NCBI GenBank assembly: GCA_023444095.1
Contig: JAEZRP010000043.1
Span: 1 to 64,000 of the forward strand
Direction of reading: 5' to 3'
DNA from: Bacillota bacterium
GTDB lineage: Bacteria > Bacillota > Clostridia > Christensenellales > Aristaeellaceae
DNA length: 64,000 bases
A program made the position numbers and the translations under genes. Under the pieces are notes generated by a model. It did not search any database, was not told the origin of the DNA, and saw nothing but the letters and a program-made list of their open reading frames with translations. Positions 16,349-23,878 of this stretch are shown here, one piece after another (position 1 is the first letter of the stretch; each line of letters begins with the position of its first letter).

Positions 16349-16378
16349 GGGAAGTTCCTCCTTTCGCGTTTGCGCGGC

Positions 16379-16891
16379 TTATTTCTCGTCGCGCGGTGAG
16401 AGTATCATCGTCATGGTGCGGCCCTCGGTGAGCGGGCGGCGCTCGACGACGCCAAACTCCTTGATCTTTTCGGCGAACTCGTTCATCACCTGAAGACCGA
16501 TTTCGGAATGGGTGATCTGCCTGCCGCGGAACCGGATGGAGACCTTGACCTTGTCGCCATCCTTCAGAAACTTCACGGCGCTTTTGAACTTCACGTCCAC
16601 GTCGTGGTCCTCGATTGTGGCGGAGAGGCGGACTTCCTTGATGGTAATGACCTTCTGATTCCTGCGGATTTCGCGTTCCTTCTTCGACTGCTCAAACTTG
16701 AATTTGCCATAGTCCATCAACTTGCATACGGGCGGACGCGCGGTCGGAGCGATCTTGACGAGGTCAAGCTGCCTCTCCTCCGCCAGTTCGAGCGCCTGAC
16801 GCGTGGGCATGATGCCCAGCTGAGCGCCGTTCTGATCCACCAAACGCACTTCGCGGTCGCGGATCTCCTCATTAATCATCAGATCGTTAAT
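16379..16891 (-). CDS. infC: Translation initiation factor IF-3, ATT start
   Basis: 170 residues. The N-terminal domain contains MINEEIRDREVRLVD and the C-terminal domain HDVDVKFKSAVKFLKDGDKVKVSIRFRG. IF-3 binds the 30S subunit and rejects non-canonical start codons. GGGAGG lies 9 nt before an ATT codon (16891-16889) that opens INDLMINEE. The first ATG is four codons later and 21 nt from the Shine-Dalgarno, too far. AUU starts are known for infC in other bacteria and give autoregulation, because IF-3 discriminates against them. Operon leader with attenuator upstream. Confidence 0.95.
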   Translation of the reverse strand: MNDLMINEEIRDREVRLVDQNGAQLGIMPTRQALELAEERQLDLVKIAPTARPPVCKLMDYGKFKFEQSKKEREIRRNQKVITIKEVRLSATIEDHDVDVKFKSAVKFLKDGDKVKVSIRFRGRQITHSEIGLQVMNEFAEKIKEFGVVERRPLTEGRTMTMILSPRDEK

Positions 16892-17031
16892 GCGGATACA
16901 CCTCCCAATCCATTCATCCGAAATCAAAAAAAGAGCGGCGCAGCGCGCCACCTCAATAAAACATGCCCGTTTTATTTATGAGAACCGACGCAACGCAGGT
17001 CGCGCGGTGAGAAGTGGTCGCTTCTGCTTCG
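16892..17031 (-). ncRNA. infC operon leader (L20-leader-like attenuator)
   Basis: The roughly 140-nt leader between the promoter and infC contains several hairpins. One is a perfect 8-bp stem, AATAAAAC/GTTTTATT (16955-16976). Just downstream is a terminator-type hairpin with a T run. This matches the known arrangement of Firmicute L20 leaders, where ribosomal protein L20 promotes premature termination. I have not checked it against the family's covariance model. Confidence 0.7.
16926..16951 (-). terminator. Attenuator hairpin in the infC leader
   Basis: On the minus strand, GTGGCGC pairs with GCGCCGC around a GCT loop (16951-16935), then TC and seven T (16932-16926). It sits before infC, so read-through must be regulated. 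Confidence 0.78.
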
Positions 17032-17037
17032 TTTGTC

Positions 17038-17066
17038 AGTATATCACAGAGAAGGCGCATCCACAA
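17038..17066 (-). promoter_or_regulatory. infC operon promoter
   Basis: TTGTGG (17066-17061), 17-bp spacer, TATACT (17043-17038) on the minus strand. Confidence 0.7.
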
Positions 17067-17091
17067 GTTAATTTTCACGCGTCAGCGCCCG

Positions 17092-17694
17092 TCACTCTTT
17101 CTTGCGATACGCGACGTAGCTGGCCGCCAGATCAGGGATCTGCACGGTCCGCACGCGAACCCGCCCCGCGCTTCTGCTCGCCTCGATGATCGTCGCTTCC
17201 GTCTTTAAGCCGTCGAGGAAATCCGCAAATACCAATACGTGGCCCGTCGTCAGGATCGCGTCGCCCGGCAGCAGCAGATCAAGGGACGGCAGCGGATCTG
17301 CCGCCAGAGGGATCGTCCTCGTCGACAGTTTTTTCTCCATTCCCCAGCAGACGGTGACGAGCCCCGAACAATCGACGCCCACGCAATGCCGGGAGATGCC
17401 GTTCTCCCTGGAATCCGGAACGTTGCCCGCGTATTTCCCCTCCCGTATCCCCATCTCGAAATCGGAAAGGCTCGAAGCGCCGCCCCAATCGTATGGAACC
17501 CCCCTGCCAACTTCCCCCGCCCGCCACCAGCCGCGGCCCACGATCGCGCTCTCGTAGCCCGCGTCGGGCGTGTTGACCAGGACGCCATCCGGGTCATATC
17601 CGTGGAAGATATTCTTCTCCTCCGCGCTCCATGTAAAATCCGCATACGCGAACGCGAACGATACCGCGCGATCCCTCCATGTCATTTGAATCAT
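17092..17694 (-). CDS. NlpC/P60-like (CHAP-type) cysteine hydrolase
   Basis: 200 residues. The centre has HCVGVDCSGLVTVCWG, the signature around the catalytic cysteine (DCSGLV) of NlpC/P60-like cell-wall or amide hydrolases. A later GDAILTTGHVLVF segment supplies the conserved His. No signal peptide or membrane segment is visible, so it may act in the cytoplasm or on a small substrate. AAGGAG stands 6 nt before the chosen ATG. Transcribed independently of the ribosomal operon that follows it. Confidence 0.72.
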   Translation of the reverse strand: MIQMTWRDRAVSFAFAYADFTWSAEEKNIFHGYDPDGVLVNTPDAGYESAIVGRGWWRAGEVGRGVPYDWGGASSLSDFEMGIREGKYAGNVPDSRENGISRHCVGVDCSGLVTVCWGMEKKLSTRTIPLAADPLPSLDLLLPGDAILTTGHVLVFADFLDGLKTEATIIEASRSAGRVRVRTVQIPDLAASYVAYRKKE

Positions 17695-17789
17695 GTTCAC
17701 TCCTTCGCCCCCTTCGCGGGGTGGGATAGCGTTCGTCGGAGCCGCACCTGAGCACCGAAACACAACTGAATCGAACGCCCAGGCGGGTG

Positions 17790-18713
17790 CTATGCCAAAT
17801 TGCGTTCATACCGCACCACGGTCGCATCTGAGACCCCATCCGCGGCCTTGAGGGCAATGGTTTCCGCGCCCGTCTCGACAAATCCGCATTTCTCATAAAA
17901 CGCTCGCGCCCGCGCGTTGTCCCAGAGCGCAGTAAGCGTCATCGTTAGGTACCCCGCGGCGCGCGCCGCCTCGAGGGCATGGTCCATCAGGTATCTGCCT
18001 GCTCCCCTGCCCCACTCGGCCTTCACAATGTAAAACGCCTCCAGCTCGATCGCGCCGTCCCTGCCCGCGCAGGGCACAAGGCCTGCCATGCCGCATGCGA
18101 CTTCGCCCTTTTCCATTAGCAGCGTCATGTTCCCCGCGTCCCCGATGTGCGATTCGACCTTCGCGCGCCTGATCTCGACATCGGTCTGCCGCGCGAGCAG
18201 TTCCTCGGAAAGCATGCCCCGGTACGCCTCGCCCCACGAACGGGTGAGCACTTCGGCCACCGCGCGCGCGTCCCGGACATCCGCGGTCCGAACCGTGTAG
18301 GAAGGCGGCGTCTCCGTCATGAGCTCCCAGCGCACGCCGAAGCGGTCGACGAGGGATACGAAGCAGGCGGAATAGGTCGTCATGCGCATGGGGTGGACGA
18401 TCGCCGCGCCGCCCTTCAGCGCATGGTATGCGCGCACGACGGCGTCCGCGTCGTCGAAGGTGACGAGCGCCGAGAGCGCGCCGGGCGCGGGCGGGCAGTC
18501 GTCCGGCTCGTCCGAGAAGAAGCAGCGGAGACCGGAAACCGTCATTTCCGCGTGATACACGCGATCCTTCCGATCCTCCGCGTCCTTCCAGTCGGCGGGA
18601 TTCGCGTCAGAATTGCGCAGAAGCACGTCCGGCTTCGTGCAAAACGCCGCGGCGTACAGCTCCAGCGCTTCCGCGCAGGTGCCGTGCAGATGAAAATTCA
18701 AAACGACGCCCAT
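17790..18713 (-). CDS. Fusion: PhnB-like VOC domain plus GNAT acetyltransferase
   Basis: 307 residues in two parts. Residues 1-140 resemble PhnB-type vicinal-oxygen-chelate proteins (LNFHLHGTCAEALELYAAAF, then VSLVDRFGVRWELMTE). Residues 145-300 are a GNAT domain with VKAEWGRGAGRYLMDHALE (acetyl-CoA binding) and DNARARAFYEKCGFVE. No stop or ribosome site separates them, so this is one protein. The function is unknown; PhnB-like proteins are often encoded near resistance or modification enzymes. GGGAGGGG lies about 10 nt before the ATG. Between this gene and znuB (18714-18847) I see no further feature. Confidence 0.82.
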   Translation of the reverse strand: MGVVLNFHLHGTCAEALELYAAAFCTKPDVLLRNSDANPADWKDAEDRKDRVYHAEMTVSGLRCFFSDEPDDCPPAPGALSALVTFDDADAVVRAYHALKGGAAIVHPMRMTTYSACFVSLVDRFGVRWELMTETPPSYTVRTADVRDARAVAEVLTRSWGEAYRGMLSEELLARQTDVEIRRAKVESHIGDAGNMTLLMEKGEVACGMAGLVPCAGRDGAIELEAFYIVKAEWGRGAGRYLMDHALEAARAAGYLTMTLTALWDNARARAFYEKCGFVETGAETIALKAADGVSDATVVRYERNLA

Positions 18714-18847
18714 GAGAATCGATCCCCTCCCCCTCACTTCACCTCGAGACGTCCGGGGTCAGGCCTCCAGACGACCCGAAGAATCAACTGCGATTCCCCA
18801 TCCAGCACGGAGTCCAAAGGATACCGACCATTTGGCGGAGCACGTGC

Positions 18848-19825
18848 TCACCGCACCCCTCGCGCCTTGCCGATGAAGTGGAACACCGCGAAAAAGACGA
18901 TGTTGACAGAGACAACGCCCGCGCCGGTCGGGAGCGAATAAACGCAGGAGAGCATGAGTCCGATCAAAAAGCAAGCGGCGGAGACGGCGGCGGCGGAGAC
19001 GACCACCTGCAGAAAGCGCGAGAACACGCGCATGGAGGTAAGCGCCGGGAAGATGATGAGGGACGATATGAGCATGGTGCCCATGAGGCGCATGCCCATG
19101 ACGACGGTCACGGCGGTAAGGATGGCGAGCAGCATGTTGTAGAGGGAGGCGGGCGTGCCCGTCGCGCGGGCGAAGCTCTCGTCGAATGTCACGGCGAAGA
19201 GCCGCCGATAGGAAGCGACAAAGAGCGCGGCGACCGCGACGGACACTCCGACCGCATAGAGCGCGTCGCCCTGGGAGACCGATAGGATCGAGCCGAAGAG
19301 ATAGTTCGTGATGTCAATGTTGATGCCCTTCGTGGTCGAGACGACCACGACGCCGACGGCGAGCGCGCCGGTCGAGAGAAGCGCGATGGCCGCGTCGCCC
19401 TTGATGCGACTCGAAGCGTTGAGCTTCAAAAGCAGAAATGCCAGCACTACCACGACCCCGGTCGTGAAGAGCATGGGATTTTCGGAAATCCACGAAGCGA
19501 CGCCGGAGAAGGGGCTCGCCTTGGGCAGGGAACCGAGCGCCGTCGCAATGGCGAGCGCGCCGAAGCCCACATGCGAAAGCCCGTCGCCGATCATCGAATA
19601 CCGCTTGAGGACGAGCGGCACGCCCAGAAGCGCCGCGCAAAGCGAGACGGCCAGCCCCACCACCAGCGCGCGGCGGATGAAGGGATAGCCGAGGTATTCC
19701 CCGAATCGGACGAACGCGCGCGCGATCTCGGCGCGGAGGAAAACGACGAGCAGGGCGAAAAGAACCAGCAGGAGCGCCAGGCCGATCGACCACCTTCTGC
19801 GCGCGGAGAGGTCCCGTTCAGTCAT
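18848..19825 (-). CDS. znuB: Zinc ABC transporter permease (ZnuB-like)
   Basis: 325-residue membrane protein of the ABC-3 family with about eight or nine transmembrane segments. Conserved parts include PLVLKRYSMIGDGLSHVGFGA and MRLMGTMLISSLIIFPA. It forms the channel for zinc (less likely manganese) with ZnuC and ZnuA. The ATG overlaps the end of znuC by 8 bp. The operon order is znuA-zur-znuC-znuB under a Zur-type operator, which supports zinc as the substrate. Confidence 0.92.
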   Translation of the reverse strand: MTERDLSARRRWSIGLALLLVLFALLVVFLRAEIARAFVRFGEYLGYPFIRRALVVGLAVSLCAALLGVPLVLKRYSMIGDGLSHVGFGALAIATALGSLPKASPFSGVASWISENPMLFTTGVVVVLAFLLLKLNASSRIKGDAAIALLSTGALAVGVVVVSTTKGINIDITNYLFGSILSVSQGDALYAVGVSVAVAALFVASYRRLFAVTFDESFARATGTPASLYNMLLAILTAVTVVMGMRLMGTMLISSLIIFPALTSMRVFSRFLQVVVSAAAVSAACFLIGLMLSCVYSLPTGAGVVSVNIVFFAVFHFIGKARGVR

Positions 19826-20501
19826 TTTCCATCCTCCACCGCTCGTATTCCGCGATCGTGAGATAGCGCCCCACGGTATTGTTCATGACAAGCACATGCT
19901 TCGCGTCGCGTAGCGCGCCCTTCACGTCGTGCGAGATGGTCGCGACGGCCACGCCCCGGTCGTTGAGCGCCTTGATGATATCGTACATCTCCTCCGCCGC
20001 CTGCGGATCGAGGCCCGTGACCGGCTCGTCGAGGAGCAGAATCGAGTCCGTCGCGCACATCGCGCGCGCAAGCAGCGCCCGCTGCTGCTGCCCGCCGGAA
20101 AGCGCGCGATACGGCTTCTTGCGCAGCGCGGAGATGCCAATCAGCTCCATATTCTCGAACGCACGCGCCCGGAGCGCCCTCGAGAGGAAGAACCGCCCGC
20201 CCGCGCGGCTCACGAGCCCGGAACGAACGACCTCCTCCACCGAGGCTGGGAAGTCGCGCTGCACCTGCGTCTGCTGAGGAAGGTAGCCGATCTGGTCTTT
20301 CCGAAGCCCGTCTCCGTAGCGTATCGCGCCGGACTTCAATTTCACGAGTCCAAGCATCGCCTTCATGACCGAGCTCTTGCCCGAGCCGTTCTCCCCGATG
20401 ATGACGAGATAGTCGCCTTTTTCGACGGAGAACGTCGCGTCTCGCACGGCGGTCACGCCCTCGTAACTGATCTGCGCGTTCTCAATCGCAATGAGCGCCA
20501 T
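19818..20501 (-). CDS. znuC: Zinc ABC transporter ATP-binding protein (ZnuC-like)
   Basis: 227-residue ABC ATPase. Walker A is GENGSGKSS, the Q loop lies in YLPQQTQV, the signature is LSGGQQQR, Walker B is ILLLDEP, and the H loop is in ISHD. All catalytic residues are intact. GAGGAGG is 6 nt before the ATG at 20501; an in-frame ATG two codons earlier overlaps the ribosome site. It overlaps the 3' end of the Fur-family gene by 20 bp. Confidence 0.94.
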   Translation of the reverse strand: MALIAIENAQISYEGVTAVRDATFSVEKGDYLVIIGENGSGKSSVMKAMLGLVKLKSGAIRYGDGLRKDQIGYLPQQTQVQRDFPASVEEVVRSGLVSRAGGRFFLSRALRARAFENMELIGISALRKKPYRALSGGQQQRALLARAMCATDSILLLDEPVTGLDPQAAEEMYDIIKALNDRGVAVATISHDVKGALRDAKHVLVMNNTVGRYLTIAEYERWRMEND

Positions 20502-20916
20502 CCGCATCCTCCTCCGCGCGCGCGGCGCACGCGCCGCAGACCCCGACGAGCACGGACTGCCGCGGGTCGATTAAAAAGGCGTGCTCGCCCCGGATGTGCC
20601 TGGCGAGCATGCCGACCAGCTCGCAATCGACGTGGAAGAGCTCCCCACACGCGCGGCACATCAGGTGCAGATGCGAATCGCAATGCGCGTCGTCCTCAAT
20701 ATACTGATAGAAAAAGCCCGTTTCGTTCTGGTACTTGCGCACGCGGCCCTGCTCGGTCAGCTGCTCGAGGAAGCGGTAGACCGTCGTCTTTCCGGCGGCG
20801 ATACCGTCCTCGCGCAGCGCCTGCGCAAGCTCGTCGAGCGTATAGTGCTTCATGGCGTTTTCCGTCAGAAAGCGGAGCATGTCGCGCTTCTGACGGGTCG
20901 AGTATTCGCCGCGCAT
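20482..20916 (-). CDS. zur: Fur-family metalloregulator, probably zinc uptake repressor Zur
   Basis: 144 residues with the Fur winged helix (YTLDELAQALREDGI, GKTTVYRFLEQL) and the dimerisation domain. Two C-x-x-C pairs (CRAC and CGAC) form the structural zinc site, and HCDSHLHLMC contributes ligands. Encoded inside the zinc transporter operon, which points to Zur rather than Fur or PerR. Its ATG overlaps the znuA stop (TGATG). The likely operator is the long palindrome at 21874-21906. Confidence 0.9.
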   Translation of the reverse strand: MRGEYSTRQKRDMLRFLTENAMKHYTLDELAQALREDGIAAGKTTVYRFLEQLTEQGRVRKYQNETGFFYQYIEDDAHCDSHLHLMCRACGELFHVDCELVGMLARHIRGEHAFLIDPRQSVLVGVCGACAARAEEDADGAHCD

Positions 20917-21860
20917 CAGTTCAGCCCTCTTTCAAGCGCCTCCACGTTCTTCCACATGACGGAGACGTAGGTCTCTCCCGCCTCGAACTCCTCCATGGTC
21001 ACGTTCTGGAAAGAATGGAAGGTGAGGATCTCAGCGCCCGTCTCGGCGGCGAGCGTCTTCGCGATGTTCCCGGTCGAAAGCTCGATCCGGTAGACGGCGG
21101 AGAGGGAATCCTCCAGGATCTTGTCGATGAGAAAGGTCACGGTCTGCGCACTCGGCTCCGTCTCGCTCGAGCAGCCGGGAAAGGCCGCGTAGTACGTCAG
21201 GCCGTACTCCCGCGCGAAATAGAGGAACGGAAAGCGGTCGCCGAAGATGAACTCCCGGCGCGCCGCAGATTCAACGACGTTTCGGAACGCGGCGTCGAGC
21301 GCCATGATGTCCGCGACATACGCGTCCGCGTTGGCGGTGTAGGTTTTCTCGTTGGCGGGGTCGAGCGCGGCGAGCTTGTCCCGAATGAAGTAGACCATCC
21401 TGCCCGCGTTCATGGGCGACGTCCAGATGTGCTCGTCATACGCCTCGTGCCCATCGCCCAGATGCTCGTTCTCGTCGTGGCCCGTCTGCATGCCCTCGAC
21501 CGTCTCCTCCTCGATGAGGTCGACCGCGTCGAACATGCGCGCGACGGCGGGCGCGTCGTTTCCAAGGGACGCGAGAATGTCGTCCGCCCAGACGTCCGAC
21601 TCGCCGCCGATGTAGATGAAAAGATCGGCGTCCATCACGGCCACGATGTCCTCCGGAGAGGGATCGAAGGTATGCACTTCCTGCCCGGGCCTGATGAGCA
21701 GCACTATGTTGTCCGCCCCGCCGATCACCGCGCGCGCGAAATCGTAGCTCGGAAAGTCGGTGACGACGACGTTGAGGGGCTCCTCCCCCATGCCGGGAAT
21801 CGCCATGCAGCCCGTCAAAAGCGCCAATGTCAGCGCGAGCGTCAATATCTTTCTTTTCAT
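20916..21860 (-). CDS. znuA: Zinc-binding lipoprotein (ZnuA-like)
   Basis: 314-residue extracellular solute-binding protein of the cluster A-I metal family. The N terminus is a lipoprotein signal (hydrophobic stretch then LTGC, lipidated Cys18). A His/Glu/Asp-rich loop in the middle (GHDENEHLGDGHEAYDEH) and the HIWTSP segment are typical of zinc rather than manganese binders. It delivers zinc to ZnuB. First gene of the operon, directly downstream of a consensus promoter overlapped by a Fur-family operator. Confidence 0.94.
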   Translation of the reverse strand: MKRKILTLALTLALLTGCMAIPGMGEEPLNVVVTDFPSYDFARAVIGGADNIVLLIRPGQEVHTFDPSPEDIVAVMDADLFIYIGGESDVWADDILASLGNDAPAVARMFDAVDLIEEETVEGMQTGHDENEHLGDGHEAYDEHIWTSPMNAGRMVYFIRDKLAALDPANEKTYTANADAYVADIMALDAAFRNVVESAARREFIFGDRFPFLYFAREYGLTYYAAFPGCSSETEPSAQTVTFLIDKILEDSLSAVYRIELSTGNIAKTLAAETGAEILTFHSFQNVTMEEFEAGETYVSVMWKNVEALERGLN

Positions 21861-21873
21861 GATATCCTCCGGA

Positions 21874-21933
21874 ATATGAAACTGAAATCGGATTTCGATT
21901 TCATATTATATACCCATGCCCATATCATGTCAA
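21874..21933 (-). promoter_or_regulatory. znu promoter with overlapping Zur/Fur-type operator
   Basis: Minus strand: a perfect TTGACA (21933-21928), 17-bp spacer and TATAAT (21910-21905). A 33-bp imperfect palindrome follows immediately (21874-21906; ATATGAAA at one end, TTTCATAT at the other, centre TGAAATCGGATTTC), overlapping the -10. This is the layout expected for repression by the Fur-family protein encoded in the operon. Confidence 0.85.
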
Positions 21934-21963
21934 CCGCCGCGCCCGGACATGCGGGCGCGGCGG
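21934..21963 (-). terminator. Strong stem-loop after the ECF gene
   Basis: CCGCCGCGCCCG (21934-21945) pairs perfectly with CGGGCGCGGCGG (21952-21963). It lies between the end of the ECF S component gene and the znu promoter. There is no long T tract. Confidence 0.55.
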
Positions 21964-21982
21964 ATCAATCTTTGTAAAACTT

Positions 21983-22471
21983 TTACAATCTGGTAGCGAT
22001 TTTAGAAATGCGCGTGACCATGAAGAGCACACCCGAGGCGAGGAAGATGACGAGTTGCAGCGCGTTCCACGGAAGGTCCGCGAGCGCGAGGCCGATGTCG
22101 CCCATCACGAGGTCCGCGACAAAGTAACCCCCAACGAGGATGGCTCCCGCACCGACGAGGGAAAAAATCGACTTCAGGCAAACCTTGCCGGACATGAGTC
22201 CCCAGCCCGCAACGAAGCCCATGAGGCCCTTGATGACGAGGGTGTAGGGCGCGTACTGCAAATATCCGCTCAGGGCGTCCGCCAGAAACGAACCGAGCGC
22301 GGCGGGGATCGCGGCGTACGGACCGAGCAGCGCGCAGGCGAGCGCGATCGCGCCGTCGCCGGGGTGAAAGTAGCCGCCGGGAATCGCGATCTTCACGTAA
22401 GCGGTGAGCGCAGCGATGAGCGCCGTCAGAAGTCCCCCGTAGGCAAGCCGTCTGATCTTCCGAGCGTTCAC
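21983..22471 (-). CDS. ECF transporter S component (substrate unknown)
   Basis: 162-residue membrane protein with about five or six hydrophobic segments. The pattern GGYFHPGDGAIALACALLGPYAA, SFLADALSGYLQYAP and VIKGLMGFVAGW matches substrate-binding subunits of energy-coupling-factor vitamin transporters (the PF07155 type). Substrates of relatives include pyridoxine, hydroxymethylpyrimidine or riboflavin precursors. No ECF ATPases are nearby; group II S components share a common energising module encoded elsewhere. I chose GTG (22471), which has GGAGG 7 nt upstream; an ATG two codons earlier is only 1 nt from that site. Confidence 0.78.
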   Translation of the reverse strand: MNARKIRRLAYGGLLTALIAALTAYVKIAIPGGYFHPGDGAIALACALLGPYAAIPAALGSFLADALSGYLQYAPYTLVIKGLMGFVAGWGLMSGKVCLKSIFSLVGAGAILVGGYFVADLVMGDIGLALADLPWNALQLVIFLASGVLFMVTRISKIATRL

Positions 22472-22484
22472 AGTCATCCCTCCA

Positions 22485-22513
22485 TTGAATTCGGATGGTT
22501 TGAATGATATAAT
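22485..22513 (+). promoter_or_regulatory. Histidine kinase promoter, overlapping a divergent promoter
   Basis: TTGAAT (22485-22490), 17-bp spacer, TATAAT (22508-22513) with TGA before it. On the other strand TGCTATTAT (-10 at 22514-22509) could drive the ECF gene, so the two -10 elements overlap and the promoters should compete. Confidence 0.65.
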
Positions 22514-22583
22514 AGCACATGAATATGAATTTTGTTGCGGCGCACCAGACATATTTTTGGAAAAACGCGCCTGGGAGGTATGC

Positions 22584-23486
22584 ATGGACACCTCGTCGCG
22601 CGGGCAGATCAACCTTCAGAAGCTGACCCGCTCCGCAATCGTCATCAATTCCGTTCAGATCCTGGCGGCGCTCGGCATCGCGGTCTACGCGCTCGTCGCG
22701 GCGGGGTTTCACCTGTCGGGACCGATCGAACGCGGCGTCGTGGGCGTCGTGTCGCTGGTGGTCATCTGGGGTGCGGCGGTGGACATCCGCGAGGCGTATA
22801 ACGCCCGCCGCATCTCAAGTCAGCGGCAGATGCTCGAGGAGGCGTACCTCCAGCTCGAGACGCTGAACGCGACGCTGCGCGCGCAGCGGCACGATTTCAT
22901 GAACCACATTCAGGTGGTCTATTCTCTAACGGAATTTGACGACCGGGCCGCCGCACTCGAATATATGGACAAGGTGTACGGAGATCTTCAGCGCGTCGGG
23001 CGCGCGCTCAAGACGGGTGTGCCTGCGATCAACGCGCTCATCGCGGCGAAGATGGCCGACTGCGAGGAGAAAGGGATCCAGTTCACGCCGAACATCACCT
23101 CGCGCTGGGACGGACTCGCGGTTCCCGGCTGGGAGATGTGCCGGGTACTCGGGAACCTCATCGACAACGCGGTCGAGGCGCTGGGGCCGTCGGGCCCCCG
23201 CAGACTAGCAGTAACCCTCTCGGAAAACGTGCGCGAGCACCTGTTTTCCGTCGAAAACGACGGACGCAGGATTCCGGAGGAACTTCGGGAGAAGATCTTC
23301 GAGATGGGCTTTTCCACAAAGGGCGAGGGGCGCGGCATGGGACTTTCGACCGTCCGGCGCATCGTACGCGAGGCGGGCGGAGACATCCGGCTCGAGACCG
23401 ACGCCGAATGGACGCGCTTCTGCGGGACGATCCCGAAGGCAAGCGCATGCGACATCGCCCAGCGCCCGGTTGAGAGCGCCGTCTAG
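22584..23486 (+). CDS. Membrane sensor histidine kinase, Spo0B/CitA-type
   Basis: 300 residues. Two transmembrane segments (about residues 18-38 and 46-65) are followed by a short coiled coil. Then come RHDFMNHIQVVYSL, with the phosphoacceptor His of the Spo0B-type helical domain, and a HATPase domain (NLIDNAVEA N box, FSTKGEGRGMGLSTVRRI G boxes). The loop between the membrane helices is too short for an extracellular sensor, so the signal may be read in the membrane. No response regulator is encoded nearby: it is an orphan kinase. GGGAGG lies 5 nt before the ATG. Confidence 0.85.
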   Translation: MDTSSRGQINLQKLTRSAIVINSVQILAALGIAVYALVAAGFHLSGPIERGVVGVVSLVVIWGAAVDIREAYNARRISSQRQMLEEAYLQLETLNATLRAQRHDFMNHIQVVYSLTEFDDRAAALEYMDKVYGDLQRVGRALKTGVPAINALIAAKMADCEEKGIQFTPNITSRWDGLAVPGWEMCRVLGNLIDNAVEALGPSGPRRLAVTLSENVREHLFSVENDGRRIPEELREKIFEMGFSTKGEGRGMGLSTVRRIVREAGGDIRLETDAEWTRFCGTIPKASACDIAQRPVESAV

Positions 23487-23492
23487 CCGATT

Positions 23493-23528
23493 GAGAGCCG
23501 CCATTCCCGCGCAGGGACTGCGGCTCTC
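23493..23528 (+). terminator. Terminator of the histidine kinase gene
   Basis: GAGAGCCGC (23493-23501) pairs with GCGGCTCTC (23520-23528), followed by CTTTCT. Confidence 0.6.
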
Positions 23529-23812
23529 CTTTCTAGGAGATGTGGAAGACCGGCGGCCGATGATGTCGGCGTTGGCGGTCGGCGCGAACGCCGGCGTGCG
23601 TTTCGGAACCTTAGGGCCATCGGCGGGCGGGTCATCTCGAGGCGGGGAGATGATTTCGATGTTCGGCAGGATGGTGGGCGCGACCGTAGCGGTCCACTCC
23701 GGCAAGCCGGGAGCACGGGGACAACGATGTCCGAAAACGCCTGCGCGCGCGAAGTCGAGGCTGACGGATTCCTTCCCCATGAAGCGCTCACCCATCCTGT
23801 TGGTCAGGGCGA
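23529..23812. other. Unassigned 284-bp intergenic stretch
   Basis: Lies between two convergent terminators. Both strands are open in some frames, as expected for GC-rich DNA, but no frame has a ribosome site with recognisable protein sequence, and no repeat or RNA structure stands out. A remnant of a lost gene is possible. Confidence 0.3.
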
Positions 23813-23850
23813 GAAAAGAGCCACCCGGACGCGTGCGCCCCGGATGGCTC
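23813..23850 (-). terminator. Terminator of the CbiC-like gene
   Basis: On the minus strand, GAGCCATCCGG pairs with CCGGGTGGCTC (23850-23818), then CTTTTC. Confidence 0.75.
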
Positions 23851-23878
23851 ATGATTCCCGGCCCGGCCATATGGCGGG

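Noticed and set aside
23205..23870. Possible minus-strand gene downstream of the histidine kinase
   Set aside because: It would overlap about 280 bp of the kinase and cross two terminators; the unique part has no recognisable protein features.
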